In this document: one piece after another, positions 1 to 9,030 of the stretch | How the letters are laid out: the number at the start of each line of letters is the position of its first letter | Numbering within the stretch: the stretch's first letter is position 1 | Origin: Erythrobacter sp. HL-111 | GTDB lineage: Bacteria; Pseudomonadota; Alphaproteobacteria; Sphingomonadales; Sphingomonadaceae | Length of the DNA: 64,000 nucleotides | NCBI RefSeq assembly: GCF_900105095.1 | Contig: NZ_LT629743.1 | Span: 2,542,001-2,606,000, forward strand | Reading direction: 5' to 3' | The notes under the pieces: model-generated | Told to the model about the DNA's origin: nothing | Database searches by the model: none | Seen by the model: only the letters and a program-made list of their open reading frames with translations | Translations under genes and position numbers: made by a program

Positions 1-88
1 TGGCAAGTGCGCGGGCCCAAGCGGGCAGGGCGAGGGAAAGGGCGAGCGCGCGGGCGCTGGCCCCGGCAAGGGCGGTGCGGCGGATCAT
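1..88 (-). CDS. 5' end of a secreted protein (partial)
   Basis: Only the first 29 codons are inside the window; the gene runs off the left edge on the minus strand. The ATG is at 88-86. The visible residues form an export signal: a basic start (MIRRT), a run of Ala/Leu, and an AWA-type cleavage site around residue 25. The two arginines could allow Tat export, but the full Tat consensus is not visible. It follows the ABC exporter in the same direction with a 143-bp gap, so it may belong to that unit or have its own promoter. The function of the mature protein cannot be told from this fragment. Confidence 0.6.
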   Translation of the reverse strand, partial: MIRRTALAGASARALALSLALPAWARALA

Positions 89-231
89 GGTGCGAAGCCC
101 CGTTTTGCGTGCTGGCCCGCACCCTGGCCTGCCCGGCCTTGCGGTGCGATGTGCGGTCCCGATAGGCCGCCCGCAGGTGAAGCCGCGCCCGCTCGTCCGG
201 CCGCGACCGCCATTCGCCGGAAAGGACGCGT

Positions 232-2124
232 TCAGGCGGCTTCGATGTCGGCGAATTGCAGGCTGGCGAGCCTTGCGTAGAGCCCGCCCGCACTGGCGAG
301 CTGCACGTGGCTGCCCTGCTCGACCACCTCGCCCTTGTCGAGCACCACGATCCGGTCGGCGGCGCGGACCGTTGCCAGCCGGTGCGCGATCACGAGCGTC
401 GTGCGGTCCGCCATCAGCTTCTCGAGCGCGTCCTGGACCAGCCGCTCGCTCTCGGCATCGAGGGCGCTCGTCGCCTCGTCGAGCAGGAGGATCGGCGCAT
501 CGCGCAGCAGCGCGCGGGCGATGGCGACGCGCTGCTGCTGGCCGCCCGACAATTGCGTGCCGCCTTCGCCGAGATAGGTGTCGAGCCCGTGCGGCAGTTC
601 GCGCAGGAAGGTTTCGGCATTGGCCGCGCGGGCCGCTTCCCAGATTTCCTCGTCGCTCGCGTCCCACTTGCCGTAGCGCAGGTTGTCGCGCGCATCGGCG
701 CTGAACAGCACCCCGTCCTGCGGCACCAGCGCCAGCCGGTCGCGGATCGCCGCCGGATCGGCCCTGGTCAGGGCAACCCCGTCGATCCGGATCGTGCCGG
801 CCTGCGGATCGTAGAACCGTTCGACCAGCTGGAAGATCGTCGACTTGCCCGCCCCCGAAGGCCCGACGATCGCGACCGTTTCGCCCGGCTCGATCTCGAG
901 CGTGAAGTCCTTGAGCGCCGCGACCTCGGGCCGGGCGGGATAGCGGAAGGTGACGTTGCGGAACGAAAGACTGCCGCGCGGCGGTTCGGGCAGCTGCTCG
1001 GGCTTTTCGGGCGCGGCGATGGCGGGCTTCGCGTCGAGCAGTTCGGCCAGCCGGCTTGCCGCGCCGGCCCCGCGCAGGAGATCGCCATAGACCTCGGTCA
1101 AGGCCCCGAAGGCGCCCGCGACGATGGTCGCACCGACGATGAAGGAGAGGATCGTGCCGCCGGTGATGTCTCCCGCGGCGACGCCTTCCGCCCCGCGCCA
1201 CAGCAGCAGCACGATCGAGCCGAAGATCGCAAGGATGATGAGCGCCGTCATCGCCGCGCGCAGCACGATCCGCCGCCGCGCCGTGTCGAAGGTGCGCTCC
1301 GCCGCCGCGCCGAAGCGATCCGCCTCGCGCGCCTGCTGGTTGAAGCTCTGCACGATCTTCATCGCGCCGAGCACCTCGGTCACCATGGCGCCGACATCGG
1401 CCACCCGGTCCTGGCTGTCGCGCGAGATCGAGCGGATGCGCCGGGCGAACAGGACGATCGGCAGGATGATCGCCGGGATGCCGACCGCCAGCCAGATGGT
1501 GAGTTCGGGCAGCAGCCAGAACAGGTAGACCGTCCCGCCGATGCCGAGGAAGATGTTGCGCAGCGCGACCGACACCGTGGTGCCCACCACGGTTTCGATG
1601 ATCGCGGTGTCGGATGTCATCCGGCTCGAGATTTCCTTGGGGCTGTTCGCCTCGTAGAAGCTGGGCGACAGGCGCATCAGGTTCGCGTGGACCTTGCGGC
1701 GGATGTCGGCGACGACCCGTTCCCCGATCCAGCTCACGTAATAGAACCGCGCCGCCGTGCCGAGCGCGATGACGACGACGATGACCATGAGATAGCGGAA
1801 CCAGCGCCCGATATCGCCCGCGCCCTGCGTGCCCGCTCCTTCCAGACCGGCGCCGCCGAAGCCGCGATCGACGATCAGCTGCAGCGCCGCCGGTATCGCC
1901 AGCGTGCCCGCTGCGGTGATGGTGAGCGCGGCGAGGGCGAGCAGCACCTGGCGCGGATATTTCGCCGCCTCGCGATAGACCATCCGCAGCGGGGCGAGCG
2001 AGCGCGGCTTCTTCGCCGGGTCGAGTTCGGCCTCCTCGCCGATCTCGCGCGCTTCCTCGGCTTCCGCGTCGGACCCGGCGCTGTCTTCGCCGTGGAGCTG
2101 CGGGGGCGCGCTCCGTGCTGTCAT
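232..2124 (-). CDS. ABC exporter, fused permease and ATPase (MsbA-like)
   Basis: Half-transporter of the type I exporter fold, expected to work as a homodimer in the inner membrane and push a lipid, peptide or drug-like substrate outward. A polar, acidic leader of about 45 residues precedes six predicted membrane helices (roughly residues 60-350), followed by the ATPase domain: Walker A GPSGAGKST near residue 421, signature LSGGQQQR near 524, Walker B ILLLDEATSALD near 541, and the H-loop IAHRLATV. The start is uncertain: the ATG at 2124 was chosen because GGGG precedes it; an ATG at 2136 and a GTG at 2157 are in frame. Substrate cannot be assigned. It is divergent from the PHA depolymerase. 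Confidence 0.9.
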   Translation of the reverse strand: MTARSAPPQLHGEDSAGSDAEAEEAREIGEEAELDPAKKPRSLAPLRMVYREAAKYPRQVLLALAALTITAAGTLAIPAALQLIVDRGFGGAGLEGAGTQGAGDIGRWFRYLMVIVVVIALGTAARFYYVSWIGERVVADIRRKVHANLMRLSPSFYEANSPKEISSRMTSDTAIIETVVGTTVSVALRNIFLGIGGTVYLFWLLPELTIWLAVGIPAIILPIVLFARRIRSISRDSQDRVADVGAMVTEVLGAMKIVQSFNQQAREADRFGAAAERTFDTARRRIVLRAAMTALIILAIFGSIVLLLWRGAEGVAAGDITGGTILSFIVGATIVAGAFGALTEVYGDLLRGAGAASRLAELLDAKPAIAAPEKPEQLPEPPRGSLSFRNVTFRYPARPEVAALKDFTLEIEPGETVAIVGPSGAGKSTIFQLVERFYDPQAGTIRIDGVALTRADPAAIRDRLALVPQDGVLFSADARDNLRYGKWDASDEEIWEAARAANAETFLRELPHGLDTYLGEGGTQLSGGQQQRVAIARALLRDAPILLLDEATSALDAESERLVQDALEKLMADRTTLVIAHRLATVRAADRIVVLDKGEVVEQGSHVQLASAGGLYARLASLQFADIEAA

Positions 2125-2230
2125 GTCCCCGTGCATAATGGGGCGATCTAATGGCACAGCCGCGCGATTTCACGTGTAAAAAGTGCACGGGCGCGGGTGA
2201 TGCGGAGGTTTTCGGGACCATTTCGCGAGG

Positions 2231-2247
2231 ATTGTGCGTTGCACAAT
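2231..2247. promoter_or_regulatory. Palindrome ATTGTGC-N3-GCACAAT upstream of phaZ
   Basis: Perfect 7-bp inverted repeat with a 3-bp centre, 102 bp upstream of the depolymerase start codon and inside the divergent region shared with the ABC exporter. The inner TGC-N3-GCA resembles sites reported for the PHA regulator PhaR of alphaproteobacteria; that match is from memory and is not proof. No phaR gene is in the window. Confidence 0.4.
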
Positions 2248-2348
2248 GGTCGGGGAGGGGGCAATTAGCAGGCGCCGGGGTCCCGCCCCATTCGATTCAC
2301 GCGCCGCGCGAAGGGGAACCGCGCGGCATCTCAAGCGACGGGAACAAC

Positions 2349-3596
2349 ATGCTTTACCAGGCCTACGAACTCCAGCGCAGCTGGCTCAACGGCGCGAGCC
2401 TGTGGGCGACCATCAGCATGGAGGCGCTGACCAACCCCGCCAATCCGGTGGGCTACACGCCCTTTGCCGGGATCGCCGCCAATGCGCTCGACGTGTTCGC
2501 CCACGCGACCGCGACCTATGGCAAGCCCGCCTTCGGCATCACCGAGGTCGAAAGCGGCGGCAAGGCCTGGCCGGTGATCGAGGCCACGGTCATGAACAAG
2601 CCGTTCGGCGATCTCAAGCGGTTCCGCCTCGACGGGATCGAGGAAGCCGAGGGCAAGCCGCGCCAGAAGCTCCTCATCGTCGCGCCGATGAGCGGGCATT
2701 TCGCGACGCTGCTGCGCGGCACGGTCCGGCGGATGCTCGAAAGCTACGAGGTCTACATCACCGACTGGGCCGACGCGAAAATGGTCCCGCTGCACGAAGG
2801 CAGCTTCGATCTCGACGACTACATCGACTACCTGATCGAGTTCCTCGAATACATCGAGCAGGTCAATCCGGGCCAGCGCCCGCACATGATGGCGGTGTGC
2901 CAGCCATCGGTGCCCGCCTTCGCCGCGACCGCGCTGATGAACCTCCACAAGTCGCCCGCCACTCCGAAAACGCTGACCATGATGGGCGGGCCGATCGACA
3001 CGCGGGAAAGCCCGACTTCGGTCAATGACCACGCGATGAAGCGCCCGATCGAATGGTTCCGCCAGACCGTCATCGCCACGGTCCCGATGAACTATCGCGG
3101 CGCGGGCCGCCGGGTCTATCCCGGTTTCATGCAGCTTTCCGCGTTCATGAGCATGAACCTGCAGAGCCACATGATGAGCCATTACGAGATGTTCAAACAC
3201 CTGACCGCGGGCGACGAGGAAAGCGCGCAGGCGACCAAGGATTTCTACGACGAATATCGCAGCGTCTGCGACATGACGGCGGAATTCTACCTCCAGACGG
3301 TCGAGGAGGTGTTCCAGAAGCATTCGATCCCCAATCGCACCTTCGAACACAAGGGCGAGATTGTCGACATCGCCGAGATCACCGACACCGCGCTGCTGGC
3401 GATCGAGGGCGAGCGCGACGACATCTCGGGCCTCGGCCAGACCAGGGCGGCCCTGAAACTGACCCCGAAACTGCCCGACGACATGAAGCGCTACTACATG
3501 GCCGAGGGTGCCGGGCATTACGGCATCTTCAACGGCAGCAGGTGGCGCAGGAAGATCGCGCCGGTGGTCGAGGAATTCGTCGCGGCGCATTCCTGA
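2349..3596 (+). CDS. phaZ: Intracellular polyhydroxyalkanoate depolymerase
   Basis: Hydrolyses stored PHA/PHB granules in the cytoplasm to release hydroxyacyl monomers. The 415-residue product begins MLYQAYELQRSWLNG, the usual N-terminus of PhaZ1-type intracellular depolymerases, and has their usual length. The family uses a cysteine nucleophile; Cys184 in MAVCQPSVPAF is at the expected place. A C-terminal GHYGIFNGSRWR segment carries the likely catalytic His. The frame is open further upstream to 2151, but the ATG at 2349 gives the family N-terminus. No signal peptide, in keeping with a granule enzyme. The gene stands alone, with a hairpin after its stop. Confidence 0.93.
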   Translation: MLYQAYELQRSWLNGASLWATISMEALTNPANPVGYTPFAGIAANALDVFAHATATYGKPAFGITEVESGGKAWPVIEATVMNKPFGDLKRFRLDGIEEAEGKPRQKLLIVAPMSGHFATLLRGTVRRMLESYEVYITDWADAKMVPLHEGSFDLDDYIDYLIEFLEYIEQVNPGQRPHMMAVCQPSVPAFAATALMNLHKSPATPKTLTMMGGPIDTRESPTSVNDHAMKRPIEWFRQTVIATVPMNYRGAGRRVYPGFMQLSAFMSMNLQSHMMSHYEMFKHLTAGDEESAQATKDFYDEYRSVCDMTAEFYLQTVEEVFQKHSIPNRTFEHKGEIVDIAEITDTALLAIEGERDDISGLGQTRAALKLTPKLPDDMKRYYMAEGAGHYGIFNGSRWRRKIAPVVEEFVAAHS

Positions 3597-3601
3597 TTTG
3601 T

Positions 3602-3621
3602 GTGCGCCCGTCCGGGCGCAC
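3602..3621. terminator. Hairpin after phaZ
   Basis: Perfect 8-bp stem (GTGCGCCC / GGGCGCAC) around a 4-base loop, starting 6 bases after the phaZ stop. There is no U-run, so it is a weak or factor-assisted terminator. It lies between convergent genes and could serve both strands. Confidence 0.55.
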
Positions 3622-3707
3622 TCCTCGCTAGACGCGCAAGGCCCTTGTTGGCCTATCGCTCCGCTGCTTGAGGCCGGATGCTGCGCCCCTTGCGCGAACG
3701 GCGCCGG

Positions 3708-4166
3708 TCAGGCCCGGCTCGGCGGGGGCCGGAACAGCTGGCGGGCGAACAGGAACAGCCCGCGATAGAACAGGTAGGTGAGCGCCCCCGCGAGGACGGG
3801 CAGCCCCGGCGCATCGAAGGTCATGGCCTCGTCCCACAGCAGGCTCGCCCACAGCGGGCCGGTCAGCAGCAGGTGCGCCGCGATGGCGAGCGCGACGCCC
3901 GCCGTGTCGGCGGCGAGCTGCGGGATCGGGAGCCTGCCCAGCAGCCATGCAAGGCCCCATGCAAGCGCGCACAGCGTCGCCGTGCTCGCCAGCGTGTAAC
4001 CCAGCCATGCAAGCGGCGCCGCGGCAAACGCCGATCCCTCGCGGCTCACATCGCCCCAGTAATCGAACGCGGCCGACACCGCGACCAGCGCGAACAGCCA
4101 GAACCAGTGCGAGGCGAGAAGGGAGACCCTCGCGCGCGTCTCACCGGTTCCGGCTTCGCTGGTCAT
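3708..4166 (-). CDS. Small four-helix membrane protein, unknown function
   Basis: A 152-residue, strongly hydrophobic protein with about four predicted membrane helices (around residues 18-40, 48-72, 85-105 and 115-138) and a short basic tail. I recognise no family motif. It starts 13 bp after the thiolase stop in the same direction, so it is probably the last gene of the MaoC-thiolase unit. The ATG at 4166 was taken because earlier in-frame codons would run into the thiolase gene. Confidence 0.65.
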   Translation of the reverse strand: MTSEAGTGETRARVSLLASHWFWLFALVAVSAAFDYWGDVSREGSAFAAAPLAWLGYTLASTATLCALAWGLAWLLGRLPIPQLAADTAGVALAIAAHLLLTGPLWASLLWDEAMTFDAPGLPVLAGALTYLFYRGLFLFARQLFRPPPSRA

Positions 4167-4179
4167 CGCCGTGCGCGCC

Positions 4180-5361
4180 TCAGAAGACCTCGAACAGCCC
4201 GGCAGCGCCCATGCCGCCGCCCACGCACATGGTCACGACGACATACTTGGCGCCGCGACGCTTGCCTTCGATCAGCGCATGGCCGGTGCAGCGCGCGCCG
4301 GTCATGCCGTAGGGGTGGCCGATCGAGATCGAGCCGCCGTTGACGTTGAGGATGTCGTTGTCGATGCCGAGCTGGTCGCGGCAGTAGAGCACCTGCACCG
4401 CGAAGGCCTCGTTCAGTTCCCACAGCCCGATGTCGTCCATCTTGAGGCCGGTCGCCTTCAGGAGCTTGGGAATCGCGAAGACCGGGCCGATGCCCATCTC
4501 GTCGGGCTCCGTCCCGGCGACCGCCATGCCGACATAGCGGCCGAGCGGTTCGAGGCCCTTCTTCTCGGCGAGCTTGGCTTCCATCAGCACGGCAGCCGAG
4601 GACCCGTCCGAAAGCTGCGAGGCGTTGCCCGCGGTGATGAACTTGTCCGGGCCCATCACGGGGTTGAGCGACTGGAGGCCTTCGAGCGTGGTCGAGGGGC
4701 GGTTGCCCTCGTCCTTGGCGATGGTGACTTCCTGGCTGGAGACTTCGCCGGTTTCCTTGTCCTTGACCATCATCGTGGTGGTGACCGGAACGATCTCGTC
4801 GTCGAACCGGCCCGCTTCCTGTGCGGCGGCGGTGCGCATCTGCGACTGGAGCGCGTATTCGTCCTGCGCTTCGCGGCTGATGCCGTAGCGCGCGGCGACC
4901 GTTTCCGCCGTGCCGAGCATCGGCATGTAGATGTCCTTGTGCATCGCGATCAGCGAGGGATCGGGCGCGACGCGCATTTCCGGCGTCTGGACCATCGAGA
5001 TCGAATCCTGACCGCCGCCGACGACCACATCCATGTTGTCGACCGTGATCTGCTTCGCCGCGGTGGCGATCGCCATCAGGCCGGAAGAGCACTGGCGGTC
5101 GATCGTCTGGGCCGCGACCGTAACCGGCGCGCCGCCGCGCAGCGCGACCTGGCGGCCGATATTGCCCGACTGGGTGCCCTGGGTGAGCACGCATCCCCAC
5201 ACGACATCGTCGATTTCCGCCGGGTCGATGCCGGCGCGTTCGACCGCGGGCTTGAACGAATAGGCGCCGAGCGTGGCGCCGGGGGTGGCGTTGAAACCGC
5301 CCTTGTAGGCGCGGCCGATGGGAGTGCGGGCGGTGGAGACGATGACGGCTTCACGGGTCAT
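4180..5361 (-). CDS. Acetyl-CoA C-acyltransferase (thiolase)
   Basis: Cleaves 3-ketoacyl-CoA to acetyl-CoA and a shortened acyl-CoA (or the reverse) in fatty acid or PHA metabolism. At 393 residues it has the standard thiolase length. The acyl-accepting Cys91 is in [11 protein letters not shown], the base His349 in [12 protein letters not shown], and the second catalytic Cys379 in [12 protein letters not shown], so all active-site residues are present. An AAAGGA stretch lies about 9 bp before the ATG. It follows the MaoC gene after a 113-bp gap that contains two hairpins, so it may have its own promoter. Not in the island regulon. Confidence 0.95.
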   Translation of the reverse strand: MTREAVIVSTARTPIGRAYKGGFNATPGATLGAYSFKPAVERAGIDPAEIDDVVWGCVLTQGTQSGNIGRQVALRGGAPVTVAAQTIDRQCSSGLMAIATAAKQITVDNMDVVVGGGQDSISMVQTPEMRVAPDPSLIAMHKDIYMPMLGTAETVAARYGISREAQDEYALQSQMRTAAAQEAGRFDDEIVPVTTTMMVKDKETGEVSSQEVTIAKDEGNRPSTTLEGLQSLNPVMGPDKFITAGNASQLSDGSSAAVLMEAKLAEKKGLEPLGRYVGMAVAGTEPDEMGIGPVFAIPKLLKATGLKMDDIGLWELNEAFAVQVLYCRDQLGIDNDILNVNGGSISIGHPYGMTGARCTGHALIEGKRRGAKYVVVTMCVGGGMGAAGLFEVF

Positions 5362-5385
5362 GGGAGGGGTCCTTTGTTCAGGTGC

Positions 5386-5460
5386 GAGTCCCCGCGCAGG
5401 AGGGGACCTCGTGAGGTGGTGCGCTTCAGGGCCTGAGGTCCCTGCCTTCGCAGGGACTCA
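5386..5460. repeat. Pair of REP-like hairpins
   Basis: Two short inverted repeats of related sequence: GTCCCC (5388-5393) with GGGGAC (5402-5407), and GTCCCTGC (5438-5445) with GCAGGGAC (5450-5457) around CTTC. Both have GTCCC-type arms, like small repeated intergenic elements in sphingomonads. The one next to the MaoC stop could also act as a transcription stop on the minus strand. Confidence 0.4.
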
Positions 5461-5474
5461 TGCGTCACATCGCG

Positions 5475-5924
5475 TCAAACGAAATACTGCGTGATCCATT
5501 CGCAGATCAGCGCGGGCTTTTCCTCGCCCTCGATCTCGATCGTGATCTCGGCGGTCTGCTGCCACTGGCCGGGGCGCTTCTCGATCATTTCGAGCAGTTT
5601 CCAGTGGCCGCGAATGCGCTTGCCGACGCGCACGGGCGCGATGAAGCGCGTCTTGTTGCCGCCGTAGTTCACGCCCATTTTCACGTTGTCGATCCTGGGC
5701 ATGTCGCTGTTGGCGCCAAGATAGGGGATCATCGACAAGGTCATGAAGCCGTGCACGATCGTGCCGCCGAACGGCGTCAGTTTGGCCTTTTCCTCGTCGA
5801 CATGGATGAACTGGTGGTCGCCCGTCGCATCCGCGAACAGGTTGACCTTTTCCTGCGTCATTTCGACCCATTCGCTGGTGCCGATGTTCTCGCCGACCTT
5901 CGCGGCCAGTTCTGCGGGGTTCAT
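5475..5924 (-). CDS. MaoC-family hot-dog dehydratase
   Basis: Single hot-dog domain of 149 residues, likely an (R)-specific enoyl-CoA hydratase or related thioester dehydratase. The catalytic Asp/His part is DATGDHQFIHVDEEKA, followed by TPFGGTIVHGFMTLSM, the usual MaoC/NodN pattern. The ATG at 5924 is preceded by AGGAGAG at good spacing and gives the family start MNPAELAAKVG; the frame is open to 5999 without support. It precedes thiolase on the same strand, which suggests shared acyl-CoA chemistry. Confidence 0.88.
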   Translation of the reverse strand: MNPAELAAKVGENIGTSEWVEMTQEKVNLFADATGDHQFIHVDEEKAKLTPFGGTIVHGFMTLSMIPYLGANSDMPRIDNVKMGVNYGGNKTRFIAPVRVGKRIRGHWKLLEMIEKRPGQWQQTAEITIEIEGEEKPALICEWITQYFV

Positions 5925-6017
5925 GGGGCTCTCCTCGTCCTCTCGAAACGTCCTGGTGAATTGCGCGGGCTTCATGGCGCATGAGGCCGCCGGTTGCAAT
6001 CGCCCGAACGGGACGGA

Positions 6018-7412
6018 TCAGCCTGCCGCTACGGCGCCGCCGGAAGCCGCCGCGCGCCGTGCACGGCCCGCCCCGCCGCGCGCGCTGCGCTCCAGCCCGG
6101 CCCGCGCCGAATCGAGCCGCCTGCAATAGGTGTGGAGCCCGATCTGCAGGCCGATGATCATCAGCATGACCGGCTGGTAGCCGATTCCCTGGAACAGCGC
6201 GCCGACGACATAGACCAGGCTGGCGAGCTGCAGCGCCACCGCCATCGGCGCGATCCAGGCCTCGCGTTCGTCCCCGGCGCCCTTCCAGCGCCGGATGATG
6301 CGCTCCATCTGCCACACGCCGAGCCCCTGCAGGGCGAGCCAGATCGCAAGCCCGGGCCAGCCTTGCTCGCCCAGCAGTTCGAAGATCGCGGAATGGTAGG
6401 CGCGGCCCTCGTCGGTGACCTGCTTGTAGGTGACCGAGACGGTGTTCCCCTCGCCCTCGCGCACCGGCATGACGTAGGTGAAGGAGTTGCCGCGATAGGC
6501 GTCGAACCCGCCGCCGAAGGGGTTTTCCCCGGCGTAGTCGATGGTCCATTCCCACACCGCCACGCGGGTCGAGGCGCTCTCGTCCCCCGAAGGTGCGGTG
6601 ATCGTCGCCATGCGCTCGTAATAGCTCTGCGGGAGGAAGGGCAGCGCCATCAGCCCGGCGAGCCCCGCGGCGGCGACATACAGCACCCGCCGCTTGACAT
6701 AGCGCAGCAGCAGCACGCCGAGCACCGCGATGCAGACGAGCCCGGTGCGCGCCTCGGTCCCGATCGGCACCATGAGGCAGGCGAAGATCAGCAGCACCGC
6801 GAAGGTCGTCACCGTCCAGTGCGGGCGGAACACGGTGCCGAACCGGGTGAACCACCAGATCAGCGGGGTGAGCGCGATCGCGACCGTGGCCAGCGTCGAG
6901 CTTTCGTAGATCCCGCTGTTGTCGTTGACGAAGAAATTGAGGTTTTCATAACCCCCGCCGCCCAGCACGGTCTTCATCCCCGTCCCGATCACGATGGTCG
7001 CGACCGACAGGACGAGGGTCAGCGCCAGCCCCTCGATCCGGGCGCGCGTCGTCAGGGTGAAGGGCAGGAAGATCGCGAACAGCAATGCCTTCCACACCCA
7101 GTCCCATTTGGTCGCGGCTTCCTCGGGGAAATCGGCATTGCCGGTGGTCCACCAGCAATAGGCGAGCAGCATCACCAGCAGCGCCTGCCGCACGGTGAGG
7201 CGCGCGCCCTCCTTGCGATCGAGCACGATCCATCCGCCGAACGCCGCGGCGAAGGCGATCAGCGATACGGGCAGGCTCGTGATCAGCGAATAGCCGATCC
7301 GCTGCGGGGCGATGATGTCGATGTAGACGTAGAGCAGCACCCACACGAAAGGCCGCCTGATCCCGAGCAACAGGACATAGGCGATGAACGCGAGGAAGAC
7401 GAGGTCGATCAC
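6018..7412 (-). CDS. O-glycosylation ligase-like protein of the exosortase A system
   Basis: Integral membrane protein of 464 residues with about ten predicted helices and the O-antigen-ligase/Wzy pattern in its second half. It closely resembles the putative O-glycosylation ligases found next to exosortase A loci (start IDLVFLAFIAYVLLLG; VPIGTEARTGL; ENPFGGGFDAYRGNSF). It probably transfers or polymerises lipid-linked glycans in the periplasm. It starts with GTG at 7412, overlapping the stop of the upstream small gene (GTGA), so the two are coupled. The C-terminal 35 residues are low-complexity Ala/Arg/Gly. Confidence 0.82.
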   Translation of the reverse strand: MIDLVFLAFIAYVLLLGIRRPFVWVLLYVYIDIIAPQRIGYSLITSLPVSLIAFAAAFGGWIVLDRKEGARLTVRQALLVMLLAYCWWTTGNADFPEEAATKWDWVWKALLFAIFLPFTLTTRARIEGLALTLVLSVATIVIGTGMKTVLGGGGYENLNFFVNDNSGIYESSTLATVAIALTPLIWWFTRFGTVFRPHWTVTTFAVLLIFACLMVPIGTEARTGLVCIAVLGVLLLRYVKRRVLYVAAAGLAGLMALPFLPQSYYERMATITAPSGDESASTRVAVWEWTIDYAGENPFGGGFDAYRGNSFTYVMPVREGEGNTVSVTYKQVTDEGRAYHSAIFELLGEQGWPGLAIWLALQGLGVWQMERIIRRWKGAGDEREAWIAPMAVALQLASLVYVVGALFQGIGYQPVMLMIIGLQIGLHTYCRRLDSARAGLERSARGGAGRARRAAASGGAVAAG

Positions 7413-7600
7413 CGGCCTTCCCGCTCCGCCCGCCGCGCTGCCTTGCGGCCCGCGGGGCTCGCCGCCCGGCGCTTGTCCGCGGCCTCGTCCTTCAATTCCT
7501 CCACCAGCGGATCGGCATCGACATCGCCCCTCAGCGCGAGCCGCAGCAGCGCGAGAGCGAGGAGGCCGTGGCCTAGGGCAAGGGCGATCTGGTCGATCAT
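7409..7600 (-). CDS. Small membrane-anchored protein, unknown
   Basis: A 63-residue protein with one hydrophobic segment near its N-terminus (ALALGHGLLALALLRLAL) and a charged Lys/Arg/Ala tail. The ATG at 7600 starts the peptide at the hydrophobic part; the frame is open upstream to 7714 but that leader is Arg-rich shadow sequence. Its stop overlaps the GTG of the glycan ligase, so it is probably translated in the same transcript. No function can be named. Confidence 0.55.
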   Translation of the reverse strand: MIDQIALALGHGLLALALLRLALRGDVDADPLVEELKDEAADKRRAASPAGRKAARRAEREGR

Positions 7601-7712
7601 CAGCGTCGGGTCCGGTTGCGACAAGGCGTGGGCTCGCCTTCCCGCGTGTCGCACGGCCCTACAGGCGGGCAGTTGACGGCGCGTTAAGCACGCCTGCGCT
7701 AGGGACGGCGGC

Positions 7713-8990
7713 ATGACCCGCGTGCTCCACGTCCTCGACCACTCGCTGCCGCTGCACAGCGGCTACACCTTCCGCACCCGCGCGATCCTGAAGGCGCAGG
7801 AACGCCTCGGGCTCGAGGTGCGCGGCATCACCGGGCAGCGCCACAATATCGAGCCGGGCGCGGGCGGGGGCGAGGAAAGCCCCGAATTCGCGGACGGCCT
7901 CATCTTCCATCGCACCCCGGGCTTCCCCTCGAGCCGGCCCGGGATCGGCGTGGCGGGCGAGATCCGCGCTCTGGCGCACGCGATCCGCCGTCTCGCGCGG
8001 GACTGGCGGCCCGCCATCCTCCACGCCCATTCGCCCGCCCTCGGCGGTGCCGCGGCGCTGGTCGCGGGGCGCGCGCTCGGCATTCCGGTGGTCTACGAGA
8101 TCCGCGCCTTCTGGGAGGACGCGGCGGTCGGCAACCGCTCGGGCAGCGAAGGTTCGATCAAGTACCGCCTCACCCGCGCGCTCGAGACGCGGGTGGCGAA
8201 ACGGGCCGATGCGCTTTTCACCATCTGCGAGGGGCTGAGGGCCGACATGGCCGCACGCGGCATCCCCGAAAGCCGCATCGGCGTCATGCCGAACGGCGTG
8301 GACCTGTCGCTGTTCGGCGAACCGCCCGCGCGCGACGATGCGCTGGCCGCCGAACTCGGGATCGCCGCGGGCGCGCCGGTGATCGGCTATATCGGCAGCT
8401 TCTACCCCTATGAGGGGGTCGACGACCTCATCGCCGCCATGCCGCTGCTGCGGTCGAGGCATCCCGGCGCACGCCTGCTGCTGGTCGGCGGGGGCGAGAT
8501 GGACCGCGAATGGCGCGCGGCCGCCGCCCGCCTGCCCGAACCGGGCGCGGTGATCTTCACCGGGCGCGTGCCGCATGGCGAGGTGGAACGCTATTATTCG
8601 CTCATCGACGTGCTCGCCTATCCGCGCAGGAAGCAGCGCCTGACCGATCTCGTCACGCCGCTCAAACCGCTCGAGGCGATGGCCCAGCGCCGCCTCGTCG
8701 CCGCGAGCGATGTCGGCGGCCACCGCGAGCTCATCCGCGACGGCGAGACCGGCACGCTCTTCGCGCCCGGCGATCCCGCCGCCTGCGCCGCCGCGCTCGC
8801 CGGGCTGCTGGACACGCGCGAGGAGTGGGAGACGATGCGCCGCCGCGCCGCCGAGCACGTCCGCACCCGGCACGACTGGCAGGCCAATGCGCGTCGTTAT
8901 CTCGCCGTTTACCAAGCGCTGCTAGCCCGGGATTCGCGCCCGGCCGGTGCACGCGGCGGGCACGGGTCCGGGGCGGGGCTGCGGGCCTGA
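7713..8990 (+). CDS. Glycosyltransferase, exosortase A-associated type
   Basis: GT-B fold glycosyltransferase (family 4 type) of 425 residues, expected to move a sugar from a nucleotide sugar to a lipid-linked glycan in the cytoplasm. The start MTRVLHVLDHSLPLHSGYTF is characteristic of the glycosyltransferases that accompany exosortase A. The C-terminal half has IGYIGSFYPYEGVDDL and the donor-site region PLKPLEAMAQRRLVAAS. It is divergent from the ligase and small membrane gene, so this is probably the edge of an exopolysaccharide/exosortase locus. The last 20 residues are Gly/Ala/Arg-rich. Confidence 0.87.
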   Translation: MTRVLHVLDHSLPLHSGYTFRTRAILKAQERLGLEVRGITGQRHNIEPGAGGGEESPEFADGLIFHRTPGFPSSRPGIGVAGEIRALAHAIRRLARDWRPAILHAHSPALGGAAALVAGRALGIPVVYEIRAFWEDAAVGNRSGSEGSIKYRLTRALETRVAKRADALFTICEGLRADMAARGIPESRIGVMPNGVDLSLFGEPPARDDALAAELGIAAGAPVIGYIGSFYPYEGVDDLIAAMPLLRSRHPGARLLLVGGGEMDREWRAAAARLPEPGAVIFTGRVPHGEVERYYSLIDVLAYPRRKQRLTDLVTPLKPLEAMAQRRLVAASDVGGHRELIRDGETGTLFAPGDPAACAAALAGLLDTREEWETMRRRAAEHVRTRHDWQANARRYLAVYQALLARDSRPAGARGGHGSGAGLRA

Positions 8991-9030
8991 TCCGGGTCGT
9001 CGCCGGGCGGAGCGTGAGGATATCGGCGCC

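Noticed and set aside
75..704. Arg-rich open frames at the left end on the plus strand
   Set aside because: They are antisense to the ABC exporter and the secreted protein start.
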